A stretch of DNA of 64,000 bases from JACDAN01 sp963827705. GTDB lineage: Bacteria; Actinomycetota; Thermoleophilia; Gaiellales; Gaiellaceae. A model generated the notes under the pieces. The model ran no database searches, had not been told where the DNA came from, and saw only the letters and a program-made list of their open reading frames with translations. The stretch's first letter is position 1, and each line of letters opens with the position of its first letter. The DNA is taken from contig CAWHBN010000005.1 in assembly GCA_963827705.1 (NCBI GenBank), positions 74,623 to 138,622 of the forward strand, given 5' to 3'. Made by a program: the position numbers and the translations under genes. Below are positions 17,813 to 27,612 of the stretch, in pieces.

Positions 17813-17878
17813 ATGACTCCCGCGTTCCGCACCTGGGCCTGGTCGTGGCGCCACGAGCGGTGCGGGAGCATTGCCTGA
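17813..17878 (+). CDS. trpL: trp operon leader peptide
   Basis: This 21-residue ORF has the sequence MTPAFRTWAWSWRHERCGSI plus a final Ala. Three of its codons are tryptophan (residues 8, 10 and 12), far above expectation. It lies between a strong promoter and a rho-independent terminator just ahead of trpE, the classical arrangement for attenuation by charged tRNA-Trp. A palindrome (TCGTGGCGCCACGA, 17843-17856) overlaps the last Trp codon and could be the pause hairpin. Confidence 0.85.
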   Translation: MTPAFRTWAWSWRHERCGSIA

Positions 17879-17908
17879 CCTGACCTAGGCACAACCCGTA
17901 CCACTCGC

Positions 17909-17934
17909 AGACCTTCCGCCCGGAGGGTCTTTTT
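17909..17934 (+). promoter_or_regulatory. trp attenuator (rho-independent terminator before trpE)
   Basis: A 9-bp stem (AGACCTTCC 17909-17917 with GGAGGGTCT 17922-17930, one G-U pair) has a 4-nt loop and is followed by four further T (17931-17934). An upstream segment GCGGGAG (17862-17868) can pair with CTTCCGC (17913-17919), a possible antiterminator. The ATG of trpE is 6 nt downstream. Confidence 0.8.
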
Positions 17935-17940
17935 CGTTCC

Positions 17941-19171
17941 ATGATTGTCCAAACCGTCATCGCAACCGACCTGATCACCCCGCTCGGGGCGTACCTCCGG
18001 CTGCGCGAGACGGGCAGCGCGAGCTTCCTGCTCGAGTCGGTGGAGAAGGGACGCCTCGGGCAGCACTCGTTCGTCGGCGCAGGCTCCCGTCTCGTGACCT
18101 TCGAGGAGGCGGAGACGTGCGGCGCGCCGGTCGTCGGGTACCTGTCGTACGACTACGCCGCCAAGCTGGAGCCGACGGTGCAGCTCCCCGATGCGGGCCG
18201 CGACCTGCCGGAGAGCCGCTTCGTCGTCGCCGACACGCTCGTCCGCTTCGACCACGGCCGCGGGATGGCCGAGGTTCTGTACGGGAGCCCGGACGAGGTG
18301 ACGGAGCTCCTGGCCGGCGCGATGCCCGCGCTACCGGCCGGCCAGGGTTCGGCGGGACAAACCCGGCGCTTCCCGTCCTCGGTCGACTACGAACAGGCGG
18401 TCGGCCGCGCGAAGCGCCACATTCGGGCGGGCGACGCGTTCCAGATCGTGCTCTCGCAGCGGGCCGAGCGGCCGACGTCGGCGAGCGCGCTCGACCTCTA
18501 CCGCTCGCTCCGCCGGGTCAATCCCTCGCCGTACCTCTTCCTCCTGGAGCTGGACGGGCTGGCGCTGATCGGCTCCTCACCGGAGACGCTCGTGAAGGCC
18601 GAGGGCCGCGACGCCTCGCTCAACCCGATCGCTGGGACGACTCGGCCCGGCGACGGCGACGCCGAGCGGCTGCTGGCCTCCGAGAAGGATCGCGCGGAGC
18701 ACGTGATGCTCGTCGACCTTGGCCGGAACGACCTCTCGCGCGTCTGCACGCCGGGATCGGTCCGCGTCCGGCGGTTCCTCGAGCCCGAGCGCTTCTCGCA
18801 CGTGACGCACCTCGTCTCCGAGGTCGGCGGGCGGCTGCAGCGACGACGTCGACCACTTCGACCTGCTCCGGGCCTGCTTCCCGGCCGGCACCGTGTCCGG
18901 CGCGCCGAAGGTCCGGGCGATGCAGCTGATCTCGGAGCTCGAGGGCTACCGGCGAGGGCCGTACGCCGGGGCCGTCGGCTACGCGCTGCCGGGCGAGGCG
19001 CTCGACACGTGCATCGCGATCCGCACGATCGTGCTGCACGACGGCGTCGCGTTCCTGCAGGCGGGCGCGGGGATCGTCGCCGACTCCGACCCCAAGCTCG
19101 AACAGGAGGAGTGCCGCCAGAAGCTCGCGGCGCTCGAGACGGCGATCCGGCTCGCGGAGGCCCGGTCGTGA
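17941..19171 (+). CDS. trpE: Anthranilate synthase component I (one frame break)
   Basis: TrpE makes anthranilate from chorismate using ammonia from TrpG. It is about 409 residues once one extra base near 18839 is removed. Before the break are the LLES tryptophan-binding motif (about residues 30-33), NPSPYLFLLELDG, GSSPETLVK and DLGRNDLSRV. After it are VSGAPKVRAMQLISELEG and the C-terminus. Dropping the A at 18839 restores GRLRDDVDHFD. The N-terminal domain is compact compared with the usual 480-520 residues. The stop overlaps the trpG start. Confidence 0.9.
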
Positions 19172-19729
19172 TGCTGCTCGTCGACAACTACGACAGCTTC
19201 ACGTTCAACCTCGCGCACCTGTTCGGCGAGCTCGGCGTGGAGGTCGTCGTGCATCGAAACGACGAGCTCGACGCCGACGACGCGGAGCGGCTCGGCCCCT
19301 CCCACCTCGTGGTCTCACCCGGTCCCGGGAGACCAGATGCTTCCGGCGAGACGCCCGGCGATCGTCGCCCGCCTCGCGCGGACGACCCCGACGCTCGGCG
19401 TCTGCCTCGGGCACCAGGCGATCGTCGAGGCGTTCGGCGGGGAGATCGGCGCGGCGCGCGAGCTCGTCCACGGCAAGGCGACGACGGTGCAGCACGACGG
19501 CGAAGGGATCTTCCGCGGGCTTCCGGACGGGTTCGAGGCGGGGCGCTACCACTCGCTGGCCGCCACCCGGATCCCGGACGAGCTCGAGATCTGCGCGACC
19601 GCACCGGACGGCGAGATCATGGCCGTCCGTCACCGGACGCTGCCCGTCCACGGCGTCCAGTTCCATCCCGAGTCCGTGCTGACGCCCGTCGGGCCCGATC
19701 TCGCCCGCAACTTCCTGGAGGCGGCGTGA
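19171..19729 (+). CDS. trpG: Anthranilate synthase component II, glutamine amidotransferase (one frame break)
   Basis: TrpG releases ammonia from glutamine for TrpE. It is about 185 residues after removing one base in the C run at 19354-19356. Visible are LLVDNYDSFTFNLAH at the start, SPGPGRPDASG, GVCLGHQAIVEAFGG with the catalytic Cys, and VHGVQFHPESVLTP with the catalytic His and Glu. TGATG overlap joins it to trpE and GTGA joins it to trpD. Confidence 0.9.
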
Positions 19730-20749
19730 TCCAGGACGCGCTCTCCGCAGTTGCTCGACGGCCGGGACCTCGACCGGGACGAGGCGCGCCGCGTGATGGG
19801 CTCGATCATGGACGGCGAAGCGACGCCGGCCCAGATCGGCGGGTTCCTCGTCGCCCTCCGGCTGAAGGGCGAGACGGCCGATGAGATCGCCGGCTGCGCC
19901 GAGGCGATGCGCGAGCACGTGCTGGCCGTCAAGCCGCAGCGCAGCGACCTCGTGGACACCGCGGGAACAGGCGGCGACGGCGCCCGGACGTTCAACATCT
20001 CGACCGCCGCAGCGCTCGTTGCAGCCGCCGCGGGAGCCGGGGTCGCGAAGCACGGCAACCGCGCCGTCTCGTCGGCGTCGGGCTCAGCCGACGTCCTGGA
20101 GGCGCTCGGCTTCTCGCTCGAGCTGGAGCCCGAGCGGATCGAGCGCTCGATCGACGAGCTCGGATTCGGATTCCTGTTTGCCCCCACGCACCACCCGGCG
20201 ATGCGCCACGCGGCGCCGGTCCGGCGGGAGCTGGCCGCGCGTACCGTCTTCAACGTCCTCGGCCCACTGACGAACCCGGCCGGCGCCCGCGCTCAGGTCG
20301 TGGGCGTGTACGCGCCCGACCTGGTGCCGACGATCGCCGACGTGCTGCTCAGCCTCGGCGCCACCCGAGCCTTCGTCGTCCACGGCGCAGGCGGTGTGGA
20401 CGAGTTGTCGCCCGCCGGCCCGAACCTCGTCTGCGAGGTGGTGGACGGAGAGGTTCGCCGCCGCGAGATCGACCCGCTGGAGCTCGGCGTCCCACGCTGC
20501 GCCCCCGAGGACCTGCGCGGCGGCGAGCCGGACGACAACGCGCGAACGATCCGCGAGATCTTCGCCGGAGCTGACGGCGGGCGGCGCGACGCCGTGCTGC
20601 TGAACGCCGCCGGTGCGATCGCAGCAGCCGGCCACGCCAAGGATCTCGAAGAGGGGCTCGGTCTTGCACGCGAGGCGATCGACTCGGGCGCCGCGGGCGA
20701 ACGCCTCGAGACGCTGATCGCCTTCTCTCGGGCGGAGGCGGTGGCCTGA
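19726..20749 (+). CDS. trpD: Anthranilate phosphoribosyltransferase (one frame break)
   Basis: TrpD transfers phosphoribose from PRPP to anthranilate. It is about 340 residues with the GTG start at 19726; one extra base at 19745-19747 separates the first seven residues from the rest. The conserved GTGGDGARTFNIST PRPP loop, KHGNRAVSS, and NVLGPLTNPAGA are intact. An alternative start inside the open frame (19751) would lose the N-terminal helix. Confidence 0.92.
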
Positions 20750-21915
20750 TGGGCCGCTTCCGGGACGCGCTGTCTGCTCCGGGCCTGTCCGCGATCGCCG
20801 AGGTGAAGCGGCGCTCGCCCTCGGCCGGCGACCTGCGGCCGGACGCCGACCCGGCCGCGCTCGCCGCAGGGTTCGAGCGCTCCGGCGCAGCAGCGGTCTC
20901 GATTCTGGTCGACGAGCGGTTTCGCCGGCTCGGTCGACGACCTGCGCGCGGCGCGGGCCACGACCGGGCTGCCGCTGCTCGCGAAGGGCTTCTTCTCCTC
21001 GAGCGACGAGCTCCGGGAGCTGCGCGAGGCCGGCGCCGATGCAGTCCTGCTCTTGCTCCGCGATCTCGACGACACGGCCATGACTGGAGCTCCTCGGCGC
21101 CGCCCGCGAGCTCGAGCTCGACGCGCTCGTGGAAGCTCACGACGCCGACGAGCTGGAGCGGGCCGTTCGGCTCGACGCGGAGACGATCGGGATCAACGCC
21201 CGGGACCTCTCGACCTTCGAGATCGACCGGCGCGCCCAGCTGGCGCTCGTCGCGAAGGCGCCGCGCGACCGCGTCGTCGTTGCCGAGAGCGGGATTGCCT
21301 CCCGCGCGCAAGGCGCCGCTGCAGAGCTCGCAGGCGCCGACGCGATCCTGGTCGGCTCGGCGCTCATGCGGGCGGGCGACCCGCCCGGCACGCTCGCCGA
21401 GCTGATCTCCAGGCCGCTCGTGAAGGTCTGCGGCCTCACGCGCGAGGAGGACGTGGCGGCCGCGGCCGAGGCGGGCGCCGACCTGGCCGGGTTCATCCGG
21501 GTCGACGGCAGCCCGCGCCGGGCCGACGGCGTGCTCCCGGTGCCGGACAGCGATGCTCTCGGTCTCCGTCCACGTAGGCGAGCCGCGCGACGAGGGCGCC
21601 GACCTCGTCCAGCTCTACGACCGCGACGACAACGGCCGGCTCCGGGGCCGGGACGCCGCGCTGCTCCGGGACGGCCAGCCCGTCGCCCGCGTCCTCGACC
21701 TCCCGTGGGAGGAGGCCGACCCGGACCATCTCGCCCGCGCCGAGGCTGCCGACGGCCGCGTGGTGCTCGCCGGGCGGCTCGGCCCCGACAACGTCCGCGC
21801 CGCGATCGACGCCGTGCACCCGTGGGCGGTCGACGCCGCGTCGAGACTGGAATCGGAGCCGGGAATCAAGGACCACGCCAAGGTGCGCGCCTTCGTGGAG
21901 GCTGCACGGTGCTGA
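20749..21915 (+). CDS. trpC-trpF: Fused indole-3-glycerol phosphate synthase and phosphoribosylanthranilate isomerase (three frame breaks)
   Basis: Two consecutive tryptophan steps are on one polypeptide of about 387 residues, shorter than E. coli TrpCF (453). TrpC part: AEVKRRSPSAGDLRPDADP, LLAKGFF, VVAESGIASRA, ADAILVGSALMRA. There is no stop before the TrpF part, which opens with VKVCGLTREEDV (catalytic Cys) and ends with SEPGIKDHAKVRAFVEA. The isomerase barrel looks shortened. Single extra bases near 20921, 21083 and 21552 break the frame; removing each restores family sequence. Confidence 0.85.
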
Positions 21916-23012
21916 CCTACGGCGCCTACGGCGGCCGCTTCGTGCCCGAGACGCTGATCCCGGCGCTGGACGAGCTCGAGCAGGCGTGGAACGAGGCGAA
22001 GGACGACCCGGCGTTCGCCCTCGAGCTCGACGAGCTCGGCCGCGCCTTCGGCGGGCGGCCGACACCGCTGATGCGGGCCGAGCGGTTCGCGCCCGACAAG
22101 CGCCTCTACCTCAAGCGCGAAGACCTGCTGCACACCGGCGCCCACAAGCTGAACAACGCGCTCGGTCAGGCCGTGCTCGCGCGGCGGCTCGGAAAGCAGC
22201 GGATCGTCGCCGAGACCGGCGCCGGCCAGCATGGCGTCGCAACGGCAACGGTGTGCGCGAAGTTCGGCCTCGACTGCGTCGTCTACATGGGCGCGGAGGA
22301 CATCGACCGCCAGCGTCCCAACGTCGAGCGGATGCACCTGCTCGGCGCCGAGGTCGTGCCGGTCGAGTACGGCACGCGGACCCTGCGCGAGGCGACGAGC
22401 GAGGCGATCCGCGACTGGATCGCGAATGTCGAGACGACGCACTACCTGCTCGGCTCCTGCGTCGGCCCGCACCCGTATCCCGAGCTCGTCCGCGAGCTCC
22501 AGGCCGTCATCGGCCGCGAGGCTCGGGAGCAGATCCTCGAGCTCGAGGGCCGGCTGCCCGATGCAGCGATCGCCTGCGTCGGCGGCGGCTCGAACGCGAT
22601 CGGGCTTTTCGCCGGTTTCATGGACGACGACGTCGAGCTGGTCGGGGTCGAGGCGGCGAACGCCGCGAGCCTCGGCTCCGGTAGGGCAGGCGTCCTGCAC
22701 GGTGCGCGCTCCTCGCTGCTCGCAGACGAGGACGGCCAGGTGCTGGACGCCGAGTCGATCTCCGCGGGGCTCGACTACCCCGGCGTCGGCCCGGAGCACG
22801 CGTTCCTGCGCGACTCCGGCCGGGCGCGCTACGTGCAAGCGACGGACGACGAGGCGCTCGCAGCGTTCCACCGGCTCGCGGAGACCGAGGGGATCCTCCC
22901 CGCGCTCGAGCCGGCCCACGCGCTCGCCCGGGTCGACGATCTCGACGCCGAGCTCGTCGTCCTCTGCCTCTCCGGCCGAGGCGACAAGGATCTCGCCCAG
23001 GTGACGGGATGA
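21909..23012 (+). CDS. trpB: Tryptophan synthase beta subunit
   Basis: TrpB condenses indole with serine using PLP. The 367-residue protein has YGGRFVPETLIPALDEL at the start, KREDLLHTGAHKLNNALGQ with the PLP lysine, AETGAGQHGVATAT, CVGGGSNAIGLFAGF and SAGLDYPGVGPEH. The GTG at 21909 overlaps the end of trpCF by seven bases. The frame is intact, although both upstream neighbours are broken. A distant type 2 paralogue lies at 41967. Confidence 0.95.
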   Translation: MLTYGAYGGRFVPETLIPALDELEQAWNEAKDDPAFALELDELGRAFGGRPTPLMRAERFAPDKRLYLKREDLLHTGAHKLNNALGQAVLARRLGKQRIVAETGAGQHGVATATVCAKFGLDCVVYMGAEDIDRQRPNVERMHLLGAEVVPVEYGTRTLREATSEAIRDWIANVETTHYLLGSCVGPHPYPELVRELQAVIGREAREQILELEGRLPDAAIACVGGGSNAIGLFAGFMDDDVELVGVEAANAASLGSGRAGVLHGARSSLLADEDGQVLDAESISAGLDYPGVGPEHAFLRDSGRARYVQATDDEALAAFHRLAETEGILPALEPAHALARVDDLDAELVVLCLSGRGDKDLAQVTG

Positions 23013-23725
23013 AGACGCTCGTCGTCTACCTGATGGCCGGGCGGGACACGCCGGAGCTCGCCGAGGCCGCCGTCGCCGGCGGCGCAGACATCGTGGAGGT
23101 CGGCTTTCCGTTCTCGGATCCGCTCGCCGACGGGCCGGTGATCCGCAGAGCCGCCGAGCGGGCGCTCGCCGACGGCATGCGCACCCGCCGCTGCCTGGAG
23201 TGCCTCGCGGAGACACGGGCGCGCGTCGACGTCCCGCTGATCCCGATGACCTACGCCTCGCTGCTCGAGGCGTACGGCTACGAGCGCTTCGCCGCGGACG
23301 CTCGTGCCGCCGGCGCCACGAGCCTCATCGTCGCCGACCTCCCCGCCGGCGAGCGGCCCGAGCTCAAGCGCGTCCAGCTCGTCGCTCCCACCTCGACCGA
23401 CGGACGAATCCAGATTGCGGCGCGCCACACGGACGGCTGGCTCTACCTGGTCACCGTCACCGGGACGACCGGGGCCCGCGAGCGCCTCTCCCCTTCACTC
23501 GCGGGCCTCGTCGCCCGGACACGGTCGCTCACCGACCTGCCGCTCTATGCCGGGTTCGGGATCTCGACACCCGAGCAGGCCGCAGAGGCCGCCGAGCTCG
23601 CCGACGGAATCGTCGTCGGCTCCCGCGCGGTCGAGGTGGCCGAGGACGGGCCGGACGCACTCCAGGCGTACGTCGAAACGCTGCGTGCCGCCATCGGCGC
23701 CGCGGAGATAATCCCGTCGCGATGA
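23009..23725 (+). CDS. trpA: Tryptophan synthase alpha subunit
   Basis: TrpA cleaves indole-3-glycerol phosphate to indole, which is channelled to TrpB. The 238-residue protein has VEVGFPFSDPLADGPVI with the catalytic Glu, VADLPAGE with the catalytic Asp, and YAGFGISTPEQA. It is somewhat short (family about 250-268) with a trimmed N-terminus. ATGA overlaps join it to trpB and trpS. Confidence 0.95.
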   Translation: MKTLVVYLMAGRDTPELAEAAVAGGADIVEVGFPFSDPLADGPVIRRAAERALADGMRTRRCLECLAETRARVDVPLIPMTYASLLEAYGYERFAADARAAGATSLIVADLPAGERPELKRVQLVAPTSTDGRIQIAARHTDGWLYLVTVTGTTGARERLSPSLAGLVARTRSLTDLPLYAGFGISTPEQAAEAAELADGIVVGSRAVEVAEDGPDALQAYVETLRAAIGAAEIIPSR

Positions 23726-24714
23726 GGATCTTCTCCGGCATCCAGCCGACCGGCTCGAAGCACTTCGGCAACTACAGCGGCGGCTTCCGCCAGTACGCCG
23801 CGACCCAGGAGCTCGGCGACGCGTTCTTCTGCATCGTCGACCTCCACTCGATCACCGTCGAGTACGACCCCGCCGACCTGCGCGAGCGAACGCTCGACCT
23901 CGCGGCCATGCTTTTCGCCACCGGGATCGATCCCGAGCGCTCGACGGTCTTCGCCCAGAGCCACGTCGTGGCCCACGCCGAGGCAGCCTGGCTCCTGAGC
24001 TCTGTGGCGAGCTTCGGGGAGCTCCGCCGCATGACGCAGTTCAAGGAGAAGTCCGACCAGCAGGGGTCCGTCTCGGCCGGGCTCCTCACGTACCCGGTGC
24101 TGATGGCCGGCGACATCCTGCTCTACCAGACCGACCTCGTCCCGATCGGAGACGACCAGCGGCAGCACCTCGAGCTGTCTCGCAACATCGCCGAGCGCTT
24201 CAACTCACGCTACGGCGACACCTTCAAGCTGCCCGAAGGGCGGTACCCGGAGATCGGCGCGCGGATCATGGACCTCCAGGAGCCGGACCGGAAGATGTCG
24301 ACGACGCTCGGCACGCCCCAGGGAACGCTCCAGCTCCTGGACGACGCCGACACGCTGCGGAAGAAGGTCAAGAGCGCGGTCACGGACTCAGGGACGGACG
24401 TCCGGCGCGGCGAGGACAAGGCCGGGATCACGAACCTGATCGACATCATGTCCGTGGCCACGGGCGATACGCGAGAGGAGATCGAGTCACGGTACGACGG
24501 ATCGGGCTACGGCCAGTTCAAGTCGGACGTGGCCGAGGCGGTCGTCGAGGTCGTCGTTCCGATCCAGGAGCGCTACCGCGCGCTCCGGTCGGACGATGCC
24601 GAGCTGCACCGGCTGCTCGCCCTGGGCGCCGAGAAGGCGCGCGACACCTCGGCCCCGACGCTCGAGGCGATGTACGACCGGATGGGCTTCGTCAGAGCCA
24701 GCCGGACCGTCTGA
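23722..24714 (+). CDS. trpS: Tryptophanyl-tRNA synthetase
   Basis: TrpS charges tRNA-Trp. The 330-residue class I synthetase has the HIGH-like motif TGSKHFGNY near residue 10 and the KMSKS-like motif DRKMSTT near residue 193. It overlaps trpA as ATGA, so it is the last gene of the trp operon. Being under the same attenuator that senses charged tRNA-Trp, it would be induced when charging fails. Confidence 0.96.
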   Translation: MRIFSGIQPTGSKHFGNYSGGFRQYAATQELGDAFFCIVDLHSITVEYDPADLRERTLDLAAMLFATGIDPERSTVFAQSHVVAHAEAAWLLSSVASFGELRRMTQFKEKSDQQGSVSAGLLTYPVLMAGDILLYQTDLVPIGDDQRQHLELSRNIAERFNSRYGDTFKLPEGRYPEIGARIMDLQEPDRKMSTTLGTPQGTLQLLDDADTLRKKVKSAVTDSGTDVRRGEDKAGITNLIDIMSVATGDTREEIESRYDGSGYGQFKSDVAEAVVEVVVPIQERYRALRSDDAELHRLLALGAEKARDTSAPTLEAMYDRMGFVRASRTV

Positions 24715-25651
24715 ACTGCCCGTAGAGCGCGAGGCAGAGCCCGGCCATGACCAGGAGCACGAGCGGGTAGCCGACCCGCCAACTGAGCTCGGGCATGTGC
24801 TCGAAGTTCATCCCGTAGATGCCGCTGATCAGCGTCGGGACGGCGATGATCGCGGCCCAGGCGGAGATCTTTCGGACGTCCTCGTTCTGACGGAAGCTCG
24901 CTTGCGTGATGTTCGCGGAGAGGATCTGTGTCAGCAGCTCCCGAAACTCGCGGATCGACGAAGTGACGCGCAGCAGATGGTCGTCGACGTCGCGGAAGTA
25001 GGGCCGCATCTCGTCCGGGATCAGGTGCAGCCCACGCGCGAGATCGTCAACGAAGGGGCGGAGTGGCGTCACTGCCTGGTAGAGCTGGAGCACCGAGCGG
25101 TTGAGACGGTAGATCCGCGGGGCCGGGTTCACCATATCCGGCGTGAAGACCTCGATCTCGACCTCCCGGATGTCCGTGTCGAGCTCCTCGATGACCGGGC
25201 CGTACGCGTCCACGACGCGGTCGACGATCCCGTAGACCGCAGCCACGGGACCGTGAGCGAGCAAGTCCGGCCGTCGCTCCATCTCGATCCGGACCTCGTG
25301 TAGGGGGAAGTCGCCGTGGCGCACCGAGATGATGAATCCCTCGCCGGAAAACAGGAGGATCTCACCAAATCGGACACGATCCGCCTCGTAGTCGGCCGTC
25401 TTGAGGACGAGCAGGAGGGTGTCGCCGTAGACCTCGAGCTTCGGCCGCTGGTGTGCCTTGATCGCGTCCTCGACGGCGAGCTCGTGGAGGCCGAACTCCC
25501 GCCGGACAGCGTCGAACTCGTCCTCGGTCGGCTCGTGGAGGCCAATCCAGGCGAAGCAGCCCGGCTTGCGGCTCGCCTCGTAAGTCTCCTCGAGCGGGAT
25601 GTCACCGGCGTAGCGGTGGCCGTTCACGTACACGGCGCTGTCGACGATCAT
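24692..25651 (-). CDS. corA: CorA-family magnesium transporter
   Basis: This inner-membrane divalent cation channel is 319 residues long: a large N-terminal cytoplasmic domain, then two C-terminal helices with the YGMNFEHMPEL signature between them. The ATG at 25651 is 7 nt after a TACGCT box. Its 3' end overlaps the trpS 3' end by 23 bp, tail to tail. Confidence 0.94.
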   Translation of the reverse strand: MIVDSAVYVNGHRYAGDIPLEETYEASRKPGCFAWIGLHEPTEDEFDAVRREFGLHELAVEDAIKAHQRPKLEVYGDTLLLVLKTADYEADRVRFGEILLFSGEGFIISVRHGDFPLHEVRIEMERRPDLLAHGPVAAVYGIVDRVVDAYGPVIEELDTDIREVEIEVFTPDMVNPAPRIYRLNRSVLQLYQAVTPLRPFVDDLARGLHLIPDEMRPYFRDVDDHLLRVTSSIREFRELLTQILSANITQASFRQNEDVRKISAWAAIIAVPTLISGIYGMNFEHMPELSWRVGYPLVLLVMAGLCLALYGQFRRSGWL

Positions 25652-26335
25652 CGGCCCGAGCGTAACGCCGCAACCTCGTCGACGGTGAGTTCGCGCGAGC
25701 CGCCCGGTCGCAGACCCTCGGTGGTCAGCCCCGCGTAACGGCTCCGGTGCAGGCGGCGGACAGGGTGTCCGACAGCCTCGAGCATCCTCCGCACCTGCCG
25801 GTTGCGGCCCTCGTGGATTACAAGCTCGACGCGCGACGGGCCGAGGCGTTGGACCTTCGCCGGCGCAGTCCGGCCGTCCTCGAGCTCAATGCCGTCGGCG
25901 AGTCGGCGCAGCGCGTCGTCGCCGGGCTCGCCCTCGACCTCGGCCTCGTAGACCTTCTCGACCTCGTACTTCGGGTGGGCCAGGCGGTGCGCGAGGTCTC
26001 CGTCGTTCGTCAGGAGCAGGACGCCGGTCGTGTCCGCGTCCAGCCGCCCGACGGGCACGACCCGGGAGTCGTGGCGCACCAGGTCGACCACCGTCAGCCG
26101 GCCACGCGGATCGTTTGCCGTCGTCACGACGCCGGCCGGCTTGTGGAGCAAGCACGTAGGCGAGCTGCTGGGGAGCGACGGGCGCGCCGTCGACCTCGAC
26201 GCGGTCGGCGGGCTCCACGAACGTGTTCAGCTGCCCCGCCTGCCCGTTCACGGTCACCCGCCCGGCCTTGATCAGATCGTCGGCCTTCCGGCGGGAAGCG
26301 ATTCCCGCGCGGGCGAGGTAGGCGTTCAGCCGCAC
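25648..26335 (-). CDS. rRNA pseudouridine synthase, RsuA/RluB family (one frame break)
   Basis: This enzyme modifies a uridine in rRNA. An N-terminal S4 RNA-binding domain (RLNAYLARAGIASRRKADDL) is followed by a catalytic domain with GRLDADTTGVLLLTNDGDL, containing the catalytic Asp, and GRNRQVRRMLEAVG. The two parts are in different frames; dropping one base at 26150-26151 joins TYVL-type linker sequence to LHKPAGVVTT. It overlaps corA at its 3' end. RluB is the likelier subfamily because the gene lies close to the scpAB/cmk-der type genes, though not adjacent. Confidence 0.88.
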
Positions 26336-26352
26336 CTGGGTAGGGTTGCAGC

Positions 26353-26729
26353 GTGGGACGGATCGCGCCCTACCTGCTCTACGAGGACGGCGCTGCGGCG
26401 ATCGACTTCCTGACGACGCGCGTTCGGCTTCGAGGAGGTCGTGCGGATGGAGGAGGACGGCGTCGTCAACCACGCCGAGCTGAAGCTCGGCGACGACTCG
26501 GTGATGCTCGGCTACCCCGGGCCGGACTACCAGAGCCCGAGGCGCAGCGGACCACCAGCCGGCGCTCGTGCATGTCTACGTCGACGACGTCGATGCGCAT
26601 TTCGAGCGAGCAAGGGCAGGCGGGGCGGAGATCGTCCAGGAGCCGGCGGACCAGGAGTACGGCGACCGCCGCTACGACGCGAAAGATCCCGAGGGCCACC
26701 TCTGGTTCTTCGCAACGCCGCGAAACTAG
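26353..26729 (+). CDS. Glyoxalase / bleomycin resistance family protein (two frame breaks)
   Basis: This is a small VOC-fold protein of about 125 residues. The pieces are GRIAPYLLYEDGAAAIDFLT, then FGFEEVVRMEEDG with HAELKLGDDSVMLGYPGP, then HVYVDDVDAHFERARAGGA and YDAKDPEGHLWFFATP. Extra A residues near 26416 and 26546 separate them. The GTG start lies 6 nt after TAGGGT (26341-26346). The last base before the next gene is its stop. Confidence 0.8.
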
Positions 26730-27603
26730 GTGCGCGTCGCACTGATGGTCGAGGGCCAGGAGGGCCCCTCCTGGGACGACTGGCTCGCGCTCGCCGACGC
26801 CTGCGAGCAGCACGGGCTCGAGGCGCTCTTCCGCTCCGACCACTACCTCTCGCTGACCGATCCCGAGCCGCGTCGCGACCGACGCCTGGACGCTCATCGG
26901 CGCCCTCGCCGCCCGCACCTCGAAGCTCCGGCTCGGAACTCTCGTCTCGCCCGTGACCTTCCGCCACCCGGCGGTCGTGGCGAAGGCGGCGGCGACCGCC
27001 GACCAGATCTCGGGCGGGAGGATCGAGGTCGGGATGGGCGCCGGCTGGATGGCGAAGGAGCACGAGCGCTTCGGCTTCGACTTTCCGGAGACGAAGGAGC
27101 GGGTGCGAACGCTGGCCGAGCACGTCGAGCAGGTCGACCGGCTCCTGCGGGAGGACCCGCTCACGGTCCAGCAGCCCCGTCCGCCGCTGATCGTCGGCGG
27201 CAGCGCGGGCCGCGGGACGGCCGACCCGGCCGCGCGGTTCGCCGACGAGTACAACACCTTCGGCGTCGACGCGGCCGAGGCCGCCCGGCGCCGGAAGAAG
27301 CTCGACGAGGCATGCGAGCGCGTGGGGCGCGATCCGGCGTCGCTGCGCTTCTCCCTGATGACGCCGTTCGTGCTCGGGCGGGATCACGCCAAGCGCTTCG
27401 TGCAGGTCTTCCCTGCCGCGGGGTCGGCCGACGAGTGGTTCGAGGAGCTGAAGCGGCGCGGCCTCGCCGGAAGCACCGTCGACCTCGTCGACGGGCTGCG
27501 CGAGTTCGAGGCGATTGGGGTCGAGCGGGTGATGCTCCAGCACGTCGTCCACGACGATCTCGACGTCGTCGCTGCGCTGGGCGAGATCGCGGCGGCGCTC
27601 TAG
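26730..27603 (+). CDS. LLM-class (probably F420-dependent) oxidoreductase (one frame break)
   Basis: This flavin- or F420-dependent oxidoreductase has a luciferase-like barrel. It begins VRVALMVEGQEGPSWDDWL and contains RSDHYLSLTDPEP, LGTLVSPVTFRHPAVVAKA and RIEVGMGAGWMAKEHERFG. A single extra base near 26870 breaks the frame. The GTG start directly follows the glyoxalase stop. Substrate unknown; F420 is preferred because the family is abundant in actinobacteria. Confidence 0.82.
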
Positions 27604-27612
27604 AGTCGCATC

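Noticed and set aside
17941..19884. A single 647-codon open frame joining trpE, trpG and trpD
   Set aside because: Only parts of it are real. After 18839 it reads out of frame, then re-enters trpG, then leaves again near 19355. The proteins are separate genes with overlapping stops and starts.
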